Source of the DNA: Ferruginibacter sp.
GTDB lineage: Bacteria; Bacteroidota; Bacteroidia; Chitinophagales; Chitinophagaceae
Reading direction: 5' to 3'
Assembly (NCBI GenBank): GCA_014379625.1
Contig: JACMLJ010000023.1
Span: 1-64,000, forward strand
Length of the DNA: 64,000 bases
A model generated the notes under the pieces. It saw nothing but the letters and a program-made list of their open reading frames with translations. It was not told the DNA's origin and did no database searches. How positions within the stretch are numbered: the stretch's first letter is position 1; each line of letters begins with the position of its first letter. Shown here piece after piece: positions 28,630 through 37,033 of this stretch. Made by a program: the position numbers and the translations under genes.

Positions 28630-29925
28630 TTATAACAAGTTGTTAGGAATGATTTTTATTTGAATTGGATTTGCCAGCAACCCGGCTGTTGTTTGCAAAT
28701 AGTCTTCAAAGCCCTGCTGTGTTTTAAAACGGTCATCCGTATTCTCCCAACAGGCAAAAAAGTAAATGAACTTTTTTTTATTATCAACTGGTTTGAGCGC
28801 CACATAAGCAGTGTTAGGAATGACCGAAGCCGTATCAGCAGTTTTATTTGCAACATAATCGGTAGTGCAAAACATGATGGCTAATCCAAGATGGGTCATC
28901 GTGCCTTCCGCCTGCTTTCCGTAGACGGAAATGGAGCTGAAGACAGCATTGTGCTTTTTATAAACCAAACTATCCGTTCCAAAATGAGCGATACCTGCCA
29001 CCAGGTTTTGATTGGCACCCAACGAAACTGCAATATCATTTTTATAATAAAAATCGCCTTTTGAAACCGACATTGTTTCGCTTCCGTTTTGCCTGCCTGT
29101 TCCAACATCCCAGTTTTTAAAACGAAGTTGAAATCCTGCCTGTAAAGCACCTTCATACAAGGATTGAAAAACAGTAGTATCGGCATCGGCTAAACGATAA
29201 ATTTTTTCATTTTCTTCCACTGCCAGCGCACCAGCTCCGAGTGAGTTGCCTACCTTTAAAATATCCATTCCCCAGGGTTGCAGGTTATGCCAGGAGGCGC
29301 CAACGCCCACCGTATCCAGTACAGGCGTATCCACTATTTTACCATAAATATCTTTGCCGTTCCTGCTGTCAAAAAAAGCCCTGAAAGCTACCTTGTCATT
29401 TTCTAAACCGGGACCTTCCATCTGGTAATAAGGTTGGGCGATATTTTGGGTAAACCCCCTGGAACGCTTTGTGGTGTAGATTTCCGGCGAAGGGATATTG
29501 TTACCGGATCTTAAACTTAAACGCACATTCGTCAGGTTCAGCTGTTGCACCTGCGCTTCCTTTTTTATCCAGTGTAGCTGTAACGTATCGGTTGAATTAG
29601 CTGCTAGTGATACTTCTACTAATAATACGTCCCAGGTTCCATTCCCGTTTTTGTCAATTAGTTGTGTAACTAAAATGTCGTTATTTTTTTTAATGGAAGG
29701 AAATAGGTGACTGCTTACTTTATCAAGTACATTTCTTTCAACAGCGATTATTTCATTCGTCCTGTTAAAGGATAAGGGGTTGATAATGATAATTGATTGC
29801 CGTACACTAAAATCGTCCAAACCCAAAAGAGGTTTGCACAACACAACTACCAGCAATAAAAACATGGTGCTTTTTCTTAAGGAAAAAGCAATAATGGCAG
29901 GTGCTATTTTTATATGTCGCTGCAT
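28630..29925 (-). CDS. DUF4861 family exported protein
   Basis: A 431-residue protein with a hydrophobic export signal at residues ~20-36 (MFLLLVVVLCKPLLGL). The mature part is beta-rich and matches DUF4861, a family regularly found next to GH88/GH105 genes in Bacteroidota. Recognisable segments are GAGALAVEENEKIYRL and the end region FIYFFACWENTDDRF. I chose the ATG at 29925 because it overlaps the TAA of the upstream DUF1961 gene by one base (TAATG), a coupling arrangement; an internal Met at residue 21 is an alternative. Function unknown; perhaps a sugar-binding or enzymatic beta-sandwich acting with GH105. Confidence 0.8.
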   Translation of the reverse strand: MQRHIKIAPAIIAFSLRKSTMFLLLVVVLCKPLLGLDDFSVRQSIIIINPLSFNRTNEIIAVERNVLDKVSSHLFPSIKKNNDILVTQLIDKNGNGTWDVLLVEVSLAANSTDTLQLHWIKKEAQVQQLNLTNVRLSLRSGNNIPSPEIYTTKRSRGFTQNIAQPYYQMEGPGLENDKVAFRAFFDSRNGKDIYGKIVDTPVLDTVGVGASWHNLQPWGMDILKVGNSLGAGALAVEENEKIYRLADADTTVFQSLYEGALQAGFQLRFKNWDVGTGRQNGSETMSVSKGDFYYKNDIAVSLGANQNLVAGIAHFGTDSLVYKKHNAVFSSISVYGKQAEGTMTHLGLAIMFCTTDYVANKTADTASVIPNTAYVALKPVDNKKKFIYFFACWENTDDRFKTQQGFEDYLQTTAGLLANPIQIKIIPNNLL

Positions 29926-31454
29926 TAGTTATTTAAGGGACTATTAAAGATTTGAATGGTTTTGAACTTACTTTGATTGTAGACTTTAAGGTTTCTGAAT
30001 AATAATTTACTGTGCAACATGCAGCGAATGGCAATCCTTCCAAAATCATACACAGGACCGTTGTTGGAAAACCCATCATCTTCAAATTCCACCATTATAA
30101 TTCCATCAATTGCACCCGCCAGCTTGTTATTGATCTGCAAAAACTGCAGCTTATGCCACACTTCCTTTTTAACAGGTGTATTTAATGATCCAAAAGAAAG
30201 CGGGTATAAAAATGGATTTTTCATCAAGGCCGAATTTTCCACATCGTTTCGCATATCAGACATTTCACGATAGTATTCCCAATGATAATTGCGCACGTCT
30301 TCACCATACACGGTAGTCATTCTCCCGCCTGTGCGTAAAGGATAATCGGCCATAAAATCTTCGCGGTTCATGCCGGATGCCTGTACCATCAGCAAACTCA
30401 GTCCGCCCGGGCGCAGCACTTTAAACTCATATTCCACATACAGGTTTCCTTCAAACGGGCGGTTGGTCCATACATAAACCTGCGAATCCAATAACCTGCC
30501 GGTGTATTCCTTATTGATTGTTTCCACCAACAACCCCTCTTTAGTAACTTCCACTTTTACAGGATTGCCCTGCACATAAAAGCTATCCATATCTGATGGG
30601 TTGGTTAAAGCAATAGAAAGTTTTTGTTCCCAGCCTGCAGCAGGCTGCCAGTTAAATTTTTTTCTTCCCTTACCTGCATACGTGTACTGCAAATCAGCAT
30701 CCAGTTCTTTATCAAAATGAGTGGTTTCATTTTTGTAATGTGCGTATGCCATACCAGGTGAAAACACCGCATCATAAAAATTGATCTCCGAAAAACAAAG
30801 GGCCGGGTTTCCTAAAAACAGGGAGGCATTCATGCTGTCCCTGTGCAGGGGTAACACTCTTTGCTGGTCCTCCCTTCCTACCTGTACACCATTTATAAAC
30901 AACGCATATTCATCCTTTTTATAATTCCAGCTAAGGGCCAACTGGTACCAGGTATTTTTTTTAAAATTAAAATGGCTTACACTTATCAAGGCTTTGTGTG
31001 GAATATTAAAGGCTTCTTCATAAAAAGAACCTTTTCCAAATTGTGCAATAATGCCGGGGTGCCATCTTGGCGTCCAGGCTAATTTAAAATTGGCGCTATT
31101 AAAATCAAGCGGGTTGCTGCAATCCGATAAAAAAGGATAGGTATAAAAATTGGGGTTACTTTTATTAAAATTAGGTTTTGTGTCAAACGTACTTAATTCT
31201 TCCAGCGGCATTACCCAGATAGTTACGGTGCCTTGCTCCCTTTTCATGTTATGCGCTTTCAATTCCAGCGCGCTTTTAATGCTGGTCATATTGAGCCCGC
31301 TCCTGCCATCTGTATTTATAACCCTGGCGGGCCCACGCAGTTTGTAGCCCTCCGCGGCATTTAAAGAAAAATCGCTTAAATAACTGTACAGTTTTTTTTG
31401 GCCAGATGATCTGGCAGCAAACAAAATCAGCACTATTAACAACAAAGGTTTCAT
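29925..31454 (-). CDS. DUF1961 family protein with N-terminal laminin-G/concanavalin-like domain
   Basis: Starting at ATG 31454 the product is 509 residues with a short signal peptide (MKPLLLIVLILFAARSSG). Residues ~30-240 look like a LamG/concanavalin fold (TVTIWVMPLEEL, FNFKKNTWYQLALSWNY, YALFINGVQVGRE). The C-terminal ~250 residues match DUF1961 (YEFKVLRPGGLSLLMVQASG, DVRNYHWEYYREMSDMRND, WHKLQFLQINNKLAGAIDG), a jelly-roll family linked to polysaccharide utilisation. A longer open frame to 31595 lacks a signal sequence. It is the first gene of the DUF1961-DUF4861-GH105 operon. A tandem FadR-type operator lies about 475 bp upstream. Confidence 0.8.
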   Translation of the reverse strand: MKPLLLIVLILFAARSSGQKKLYSYLSDFSLNAAEGYKLRGPARVINTDGRSGLNMTSIKSALELKAHNMKREQGTVTIWVMPLEELSTFDTKPNFNKSNPNFYTYPFLSDCSNPLDFNSANFKLAWTPRWHPGIIAQFGKGSFYEEAFNIPHKALISVSHFNFKKNTWYQLALSWNYKKDEYALFINGVQVGREDQQRVLPLHRDSMNASLFLGNPALCFSEINFYDAVFSPGMAYAHYKNETTHFDKELDADLQYTYAGKGRKKFNWQPAAGWEQKLSIALTNPSDMDSFYVQGNPVKVEVTKEGLLVETINKEYTGRLLDSQVYVWTNRPFEGNLYVEYEFKVLRPGGLSLLMVQASGMNREDFMADYPLRTGGRMTTVYGEDVRNYHWEYYREMSDMRNDVENSALMKNPFLYPLSFGSLNTPVKKEVWHKLQFLQINNKLAGAIDGIIMVEFEDDGFSNNGPVYDFGRIAIRCMLHSKLLFRNLKVYNQSKFKTIQIFNSPLNN

Positions 31455-31595
31455 AATTAATATTTTTGGATTGTTAAGCTCAACTGGCTTAATAATGCAG
31501 CCACTAAAACCGGGTAATTGACCGAATACCGTTTTAAAGAATAAGGCTGTTCGTACCCTATGTTTTCTCCTGCCCGTCGAAATAAATGGTATCAA

Positions 31596-31919
31596 TTAAT
31601 TTTTACTGACAGTTAATACCAAAGCATCATTTTCTTTAATATTAATGGCATCGTTCAAAAGCATTTTGCCATATAAACTACTTTTATTTTCCAGCCATTT
31701 TTTATTATTGCCCTCGTTAAAATATTACTGGTCTATGATTTATAAAACGATTACCCTTTCATTAACATGCCCGCCTGAACCGTTATAAAAAAAATATTGG
31801 ATTTCCAGGTTTTGGTGAATATTTGCCTGTTCAACCGAAAAATTGCAGGATTGATAATTTTTTTTCAGGAAAAGCCTGGAATTGAAAGGTTGATTTGAAG
31901 CAGGACAGATAGCAAACAT
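31596..31919 (-). pseudogene. Possible remnant small reading frame just downstream of the FadR operator
   Basis: On the minus strand an ATG at 31919 opens a 59-codon frame (MFAICPASNQPFNSRLFLKK at the start) that ends with TAA at 31742-31740. The same frame then continues through only one more stop (codon 65) to 31596, giving 107 codons with coding-like composition at the end (KKWLENKSSLYGKML, ENDALVLTVSKN). It may be a decayed first gene of the operon or chance. I recognise no family. The rest of the 31455-32104 gap holds only the operator. Confidence 0.25.
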
Positions 31920-31929
31920 TGAAACTAAT

Positions 31930-31956
31930 TTGGTAAACCAAAAATTGGTTTACCAA
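31930..31956. promoter_or_regulatory. Tandem FadR/GntR-type operator upstream of the DUF1961-DUF4861-GH105 operon
   Basis: Two palindromic 12-mers, TTGGTAAACCAA (31930-31941) and TTGGTTTACCAA (31945-31956), start 15 bp apart; together they also form one larger palindrome. The half-site TTGGT/ACCAA resembles FCD-type GntR operators such as those of ExuR/UxuR (known family pattern). The same spacing occurs upstream of both regulator genes. It lies between the 3' end of the first regulator gene and the DUF1961 operon, so the operon is the likely target. Confidence 0.75.
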
Positions 31957-32104
31957 ATATATGGAGTATTTTGATTTGTATCGATTTTATTTTACTTTTT
32001 GAAGGGTTGAATCGAAGTTTTTTACGCAGTCAGTATATAGGAAGCTGCAAGTCAATAGTTTGCGGGTCACTACTAAATTTCTGCAACCAATGCGAAATAG
32101 GGAA

Positions 32105-32818
32105 CTATAAACTTAAACGGATATCCATGAATTCCCTTAAATGGTTTCCCATCGCATCACCGGCTGCGTTTAAGTCTTTATCAATAATGGCATCTAATAT
32201 TTTATGGTGCTGGTCAATTGTATAATTTTTATCCTTACAGATATCTTTATCCACCATATTCTTAACCTTAATCAGGTCGGGAATAAGTATAATTATCATA
32301 GATTCTAATACCGAATTTTTGGTAGCTGCAGCCATTTTAATATGAAAAACCATATCTTCCTCCACTGCAAATTGTCCCCTGTTAATTTTTGCGTCATACT
32401 CCAGCAATGCATCATTCATCTGAACGATATCATCTTCCGTACGCCTGTCTGCGGCTAACCTGGCCGCATTTATTTCCATATAATATCTTGCTTCGATCAT
32501 GGAAGCATAATCATCTTTACTAAAATTGATGATATCCGTAAAAATGCTGTCAAGAATTTTCAGGCTAAATCCGGCAACATAAGTACCGCTTTGAGGAGAG
32601 GTTTTGATTAATCCGTAAAACTCCAGTTTTAGAATAGCCTCCCTGATATAACCACGGCCTACTCCAAATCTTTGCGCAAGCAGGCGCTCCGGCGGCAACC
32701 GGTCGCCGGGTTTAAGCTGGCCGGTTGTAATTAGGTTCTTAAGTTGGTTAATAATTTTATCGACCGGATTTTCTATTTTAATGGTTTCTATATTTCCGAA
32801 CGCTTTTGCTGTTTCCAT
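32105..32818 (-). CDS. GntR-family regulator, FadR/FCD subfamily (copy 1)
   Basis: A 237-residue protein from ATG 32818 (METAKAF..); an in-frame ATG two codons upstream is possible. The N-terminal winged helix spans residues ~20-85 with the GntR signature GDRLPPERLLAQRFGVGRGY and REAILKLEFYGLI. The C-terminal all-helical FCD effector domain (residues ~95-235) carries the expected metal-site residues within EARYYMEINAARLAA, HIKMAAATKNS and QHHKILDAIIDKD. It is closely similar to the gene just upstream. Tandem TTGG..CCAA boxes lie 22-48 bp before its start, indicating auto- or cross-regulation. Effectors of FCD regulators are typically small carboxylates or sugar acids. Confidence 0.93.
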   Translation of the reverse strand: METAKAFGNIETIKIENPVDKIINQLKNLITTGQLKPGDRLPPERLLAQRFGVGRGYIREAILKLEFYGLIKTSPQSGTYVAGFSLKILDSIFTDIINFSKDDYASMIEARYYMEINAARLAADRRTEDDIVQMNDALLEYDAKINRGQFAVEEDMVFHIKMAAATKNSVLESMIIILIPDLIKVKNMVDKDICKDKNYTIDQHHKILDAIIDKDLNAAGDAMGNHLREFMDIRLSL

Positions 32819-32839
32819 ATACAAGTATTATCGAAATAA

Positions 32840-32866
32840 TTGGGTAGCCAATTATTGGTTAACCAA
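32840..32866. promoter_or_regulatory. Tandem operator upstream of GntR copy 1
   Basis: TTGGGTAGCCAA (32840-32851) and the perfect palindrome TTGGTTAACCAA (32855-32866) are spaced 15 bp start to start, as in the operator at 31930-31956. The 19-base core from the first CCAA through the second box is identical to that upstream of GntR copy 2. It lies 22-48 bp upstream of the ATG at 32818, so it should overlap the promoter or leader. Confidence 0.75.
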
Positions 32867-33074
32867 TATTTTGCAGACTAAAGTTAAGTAACTAAAAATT
32901 TATTTGACAAAGTTTTTTTAGAAAGCGCTGATTTGCAGTTAGGAAAGTAGTTTAATAAAGGGTATTGGATGGTGAAATATTGAGATTAAGGCTTAATTTA
33001 ACGCGATCAGTTTTTTGCATAAAAAAAACCATCCCGTTTTAGAAATGGCTTAACGGCTGCAATCAACTAACAAA

Positions 33075-33788
33075 TTAAAAATTCATCCTCGACTCCATCA
33101 TTGGCTTTAAATGCACTGCCATAGCTTCACCGGCAGAATTTACATCCTGCCTGATAATTGCATCCATAATATTGTGGTGCTCAATAACAGAACTATGGCT
33201 TCTTTTGGTGTTACAGATATTATTATCCACTATAATTTTTATAAGATCCGGTATCAGTATCAGTAACATGGACTCAATAACCGTATTTTTTGTGGAAGAG
33301 GCGATTTTGATATGAAAAAGCATATCTTCCTGCACGCCGGACTGCCCCTTTTCGGATTGTGAATCATACTCGGTCAGTGCTTCTTCCATCTGCTCGATAT
33401 CAGCTTCGGTTCTTCGCTCTGCCGCGAGTCTAGCGGAATTGATTTCCATGTAATACCGGGCTTCTATCAGCGATGCATAATTTTCTTTATTAAAATTAAT
33501 GATATCTGTAAAAATGCTATCTAATATTTTTAAACTAAATCCGGAAACATAGGTACCGCTTTGGGGAGAGGTTTTTAATAAGCCGTAAAATTCCAGCTTT
33601 AGAATAGCTTCGCGAATATAACCGCGGCCCACGCCAAACATTTCTGCGAGAACACGTTCTGCAGGTAAACGGTCACCCGGTTTAAGCTGGCCAGAAGAAA
33701 TAAGGTTCTTAAGCTGGGAGATAATTTTATCAACCGGGTTTTCTATTTGAATGGCTTCGATATTTTCGAACGCTTTGATTGTCTCCAT
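33075..33788 (-). CDS. GntR-family regulator, FadR/FCD subfamily (copy 2)
   Basis: A 237-residue paralogue of the gene 256 bp downstream, started at ATG 33788 to match it (METIKAF..). The winged helix has GDRLPAERVLAEMFGVGRGY followed by the same REAILKLEFYGLL; the FCD domain has EARYYMEINSARLAAERRTE, HIKIASSTKN and EHHNIMDAII. The two proteins share most residues in the DNA-binding domain and diverge near the C-terminus, where the effector pocket lies, so they probably bind the same sites but may respond to different ligands. Its own operator is at 33812-33838. Confidence 0.93.
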   Translation of the reverse strand: METIKAFENIEAIQIENPVDKIISQLKNLISSGQLKPGDRLPAERVLAEMFGVGRGYIREAILKLEFYGLLKTSPQSGTYVSGFSLKILDSIFTDIINFNKENYASLIEARYYMEINSARLAAERRTEADIEQMEEALTEYDSQSEKGQSGVQEDMLFHIKIASSTKNTVIESMLLILIPDLIKIIVDNNICNTKRSHSSVIEHHNIMDAIIRQDVNSAGEAMAVHLKPMMESRMNF

Positions 33789-33811
33789 GTAATAAATGTA
33801 CATATTGTTTT

Positions 33812-33838
33812 TTTACCATCCAATTATTGGTTAACCAA
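33812..33838. promoter_or_regulatory. Operator upstream of GntR copy 2
   Basis: The perfect palindrome TTGGTTAACCAA (33827-33838) is preceded at the 15-bp spacing by a half-conserved box of which only CCAA (33820-33823) remains. The 19-base stretch from CCAA to the end matches the operator of copy 1 exactly. It lies 24-50 bp upstream of the ATG at 33788. Confidence 0.7.
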
Positions 33839-33905
33839 ATATTAGAAAAGGTGAAATAAATACATATAGGCTGTTCATTTAGCGCTGGACACCATATTTA
33901 CCCAA

Positions 33906-36824
33906 TCAAATCAATGCATCCCACAAAATTTCCACCGGGTGTAATGCGGTTCTTTTTGTTCCGTCTTTGATCTGGTGCCTGCACGAAGTGCCGGATGCAG
34001 CAACCAATATATCAGGAGAAAAATTTCTTACTGCCGGAAATAATACAAGTTCCCCAATCTGTTGTGAAACTTTGTAGTGTTCTTTCTCGTACCCGAAAGC
34101 GCCTGCCATACCACAACAGCCGGAGGGAATAAACTGTACCTGGTAATTTTCCGGGATACTAAGCATTAAATTACTGAAATGTTGTGATGATAACACTTTC
34201 TGGTAACAATGCCCGTGTACGGCTATTGTTCGTTTTTCTTTAGTGAACATTTCCTTAGCTATATTTCCTTTCCCTGCTTCGCCGGCTATAAATTCTTCGA
34301 TTGTAAAAGTATTACCTGCCAATTGTCCAGCTTTTATTTTGTTAGACGCATCTGCCAGGTCGATATATTCATCCCTCAATGTAAGGATAGTGGATGGCTC
34401 CACTCCCACGATAGGTATTTCTTCAGTAACCACCCCTGATAATAAGCTGATATTCTGATTGGCTATTTCGGCAGCTTTCTTTACCATCCCTTTCGATAGA
34501 TAGGTTCGTCCGCTCTCTATATGGTCGGGTATGATCACTTCATAACCCAGTAACTCTAATAACAGGATCGCTTTTTTACCAATTTCAACATCATAATAAT
34601 TAGTAAACTCATCACAAAAAAAATGGACTTTCCTGCCCGTGTCAATATCATTTTTCATCCTCTTTTTATGCCATGCCGCAAGGGTTGTGTTGGCTAACAA
34701 AGGCATTGTTCTTTTGGGGTGAAAACCCACCAACCGGTTTACCATTTGCCGAAGCATATCATTACCGAATATTAAGTTGTATGCCCAGGGAAACAGGGAT
34801 GCCAGTTTCATTTGCCTGCTAAAATTACCCACCAGCTTCGACCGGAAAGGGATACCATTTTTATCGTACCAATGCTGCAAAAATTCGGCCTTCATTTTAG
34901 TAATATCCACACCTGAGGGGCATTCTGTTTTACAGGCTTTACAACTCAGGCAAAGATCCATTACTTCCTTTATTTCGTGGTGGTTCAGTGGATCTGCATC
35001 CCCGGGATTACTCAAAAACTGCCGTAAAATATTGGCCCTCGCCCGGGTGGTATCTTTTTCATTGCGGGTGGCCATATAGCTGGGACACATGGTACCTCCG
35101 GTTATTGCAGTCTTCCTGCAATCACCTGAGCCGGAACATTTTTCGGCAAGCCTTAACATACCACCCTGGTTTGAAAAATCAAAACTTGTTTTTATTTGTG
35201 CAGGCCGTTTGCCGATATTAACCCGTAGCTGCTGGTCCATGGGTGGGGTACCGGTTATTTTACCTTTATTAAAAATATTATTCGGATCAAATAATTGTTT
35301 CACAGCTTCAAAAAGCTGGTAGGTTTCTTTCCCCACAACCGTTGAAATATATTCCCCTCTTAAACGCCCATCTCCATGTTCGCCCGAAAGGGAACCGTTA
35401 TATTTTTTTACCAGTTCTACGATTTCAGCAAGGATACCCCTGAATAATTGTACCCCTTCCGGCGTTTTTAAATTGATCATCGGCTCTACATGCAATTCCC
35501 CCGCTCCCGCATGAGCATAGTAGGAGGCATTTACATTATGCTTCGCTAAGATTACCTGTAAATCGGAGATATAAGCCGGTAAATCCCCGGGTGCAACCGC
35601 GCAATCTTCAATTAAATTAACCGGTTGTATATCGCCGGGCAGATTGCGCAGTAAACCAAGGCCGGCTTTTCTTACATCCCAGGCATACTTTGTGTCGTCA
35701 TTGAATAAAACAGGAAAAGCATATCCAATACCTTTTTCCTGCAGTGCATTTACCAGTTCCGTGGCAAGATGTTGTACCCTTTCGTATGTATGCGCCATAA
35801 ATTCCACCATCAGGATCGCAGCAGGGTCTCCTTCAATAAAAAAGCAATTTTTGTGGTACTCCGGATGCGCCCTGGTAAAATTCATAATATACCGGTCAAC
35901 CAACTCCGATGCCATTGGCCTGTGTTGCAGTGCAATTATATTCGCCCTCAAAGCCTCATCGATTGAATTGCAGTGCACACATATCAGGGCTATTTCTTTT
36001 GGAGGCTGGTCAATCAGTTGCAATTTAATTTCGGTAATAAACGCCAGTGTACCTTCGGAACCTGCGATCAGCCTGCAAAGATTAAAGGGATCGCCCCCGG
36101 CAGAAAAAGGTTGCATTCCTGAAAGGCTATCCAGTGCATACCCTGAATTTCTTCTTACAACAGTTGCTTTTGGGAAATGCCGTTTAATAAGCTGAAGGTT
36201 GCTTTCATCCGACAGCAAATGAAAAAGCCCGCTGTATATTTCTTTTTTTAACCCGGTGTAATTATCCGCGTCTACAGGTTCATTTTTAAAAATAGTTTCG
36301 GAGCCATCGCTCAATACTACAGTAAGTTCCAGCAGGTGTTCCCTTACTGCTCCCCATACAATGCTATGCAATCCGCATGAATTATTGCCCACCATTCCAC
36401 CGATCATGGCCCTGTTGGCGGTGGAAGTTTCAGGACCAAACATCAGGCCGTAAGTACGCAAATGATTGTTCAGATCGTCCCTGATCACGCCGGGTTGTAC
36501 TTTCACCCATTTTTCCTTTGCATTCACTTCCAGGATTTTATTAAAATGCCGGGAGATATCCACAACAATACCATCGCCCACTACCTGTCCGGCTAATGAA
36601 GTGCCGGCTGCCCTGGGAATTAAGGTGACCTGCTGACGCCTGGCAAATTCAACCAGTTGTTGTATATCCTTTACATTTTGGGGTAATGCCACGGCCAGGG
36701 GCTTTTCCTGGTATACAGATGCATCAGTGGAATAAGCAAGCAGTTGGGTCTGGTGTTCTATAGACTGATCGTAATACAATGAACCATCTATATTTTTAGC
36801 AAGCAGCGTCAGTTCAGTAAACAT
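33906..36824 (-). CDS. FAD-linked oxidase fused to Fe-S (CCG-domain) module; YdiJ/D-2-hydroxyacid dehydrogenase type
   Basis: The start at ATG 36824 (MFTELTLL) gives 972 residues; a TTG-initiated frame extends 13 codons further. Domain order: FAD-binding type 4 (RAAGTSLAGQVVGDG, GPETSTANRAMIGGMVGNNS), the FAD-linked oxidase C-terminal domain (SGEHGDGRLRGEY), a ferredoxin-like segment with CLSCKACKTECPSG plus an earlier CSGSGDCRK...MCPSY, and a C-terminal cysteine-rich region with SGCCGMAGAFGYEKEHY. This is the layout of D-2-hydroxyglutarate/D-lactate dehydrogenases (E. coli YdiJ). It probably oxidises a D-2-hydroxy acid and feeds electrons to the quinone pool. It is upstream of the regulators on the same strand. 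Confidence 0.88.
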   Translation of the reverse strand: MFTELTLLAKNIDGSLYYDQSIEHQTQLLAYSTDASVYQEKPLAVALPQNVKDIQQLVEFARRQQVTLIPRAAGTSLAGQVVGDGIVVDISRHFNKILEVNAKEKWVKVQPGVIRDDLNNHLRTYGLMFGPETSTANRAMIGGMVGNNSCGLHSIVWGAVREHLLELTVVLSDGSETIFKNEPVDADNYTGLKKEIYSGLFHLLSDESNLQLIKRHFPKATVVRRNSGYALDSLSGMQPFSAGGDPFNLCRLIAGSEGTLAFITEIKLQLIDQPPKEIALICVHCNSIDEALRANIIALQHRPMASELVDRYIMNFTRAHPEYHKNCFFIEGDPAAILMVEFMAHTYERVQHLATELVNALQEKGIGYAFPVLFNDDTKYAWDVRKAGLGLLRNLPGDIQPVNLIEDCAVAPGDLPAYISDLQVILAKHNVNASYYAHAGAGELHVEPMINLKTPEGVQLFRGILAEIVELVKKYNGSLSGEHGDGRLRGEYISTVVGKETYQLFEAVKQLFDPNNIFNKGKITGTPPMDQQLRVNIGKRPAQIKTSFDFSNQGGMLRLAEKCSGSGDCRKTAITGGTMCPSYMATRNEKDTTRARANILRQFLSNPGDADPLNHHEIKEVMDLCLSCKACKTECPSGVDITKMKAEFLQHWYDKNGIPFRSKLVGNFSRQMKLASLFPWAYNLIFGNDMLRQMVNRLVGFHPKRTMPLLANTTLAAWHKKRMKNDIDTGRKVHFFCDEFTNYYDVEIGKKAILLLELLGYEVIIPDHIESGRTYLSKGMVKKAAEIANQNISLLSGVVTEEIPIVGVEPSTILTLRDEYIDLADASNKIKAGQLAGNTFTIEEFIAGEAGKGNIAKEMFTKEKRTIAVHGHCYQKVLSSQHFSNLMLSIPENYQVQFIPSGCCGMAGAFGYEKEHYKVSQQIGELVLFPAVRNFSPDILVAASGTSCRHQIKDGTKRTALHPVEILWDALI

Positions 36825-37033
36825 AATTTTGATGGCTGATTTTTGATGTCTGATGTCTTTCAAAAAACAAATATGTTGTTGAATTATCTATTTCTGATCC
36901 CGTTTCATATGATTCCATTTAAATAACCCTTTGCTGCTGGGTCATTTATTTCCGATGCAATCTCAAAAACTTCTTAATTCAACTACTACTTTCCGGGAGG
37001 AGCCTTTAAAAATCAGGCACCAGTCAAATGGTT

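Noticed and set aside
33015..33055. Possible terminator between the two GntR genes
   Set aside because: The stem (CCAT/ATGG) is too short despite the A/T-rich tail.
35644..36195. 183-residue plus-strand frame opposite the FAD/Fe-S oxidase
   Set aside because: Antisense shadow of a strongly conserved gene; no recognisable features of its own.
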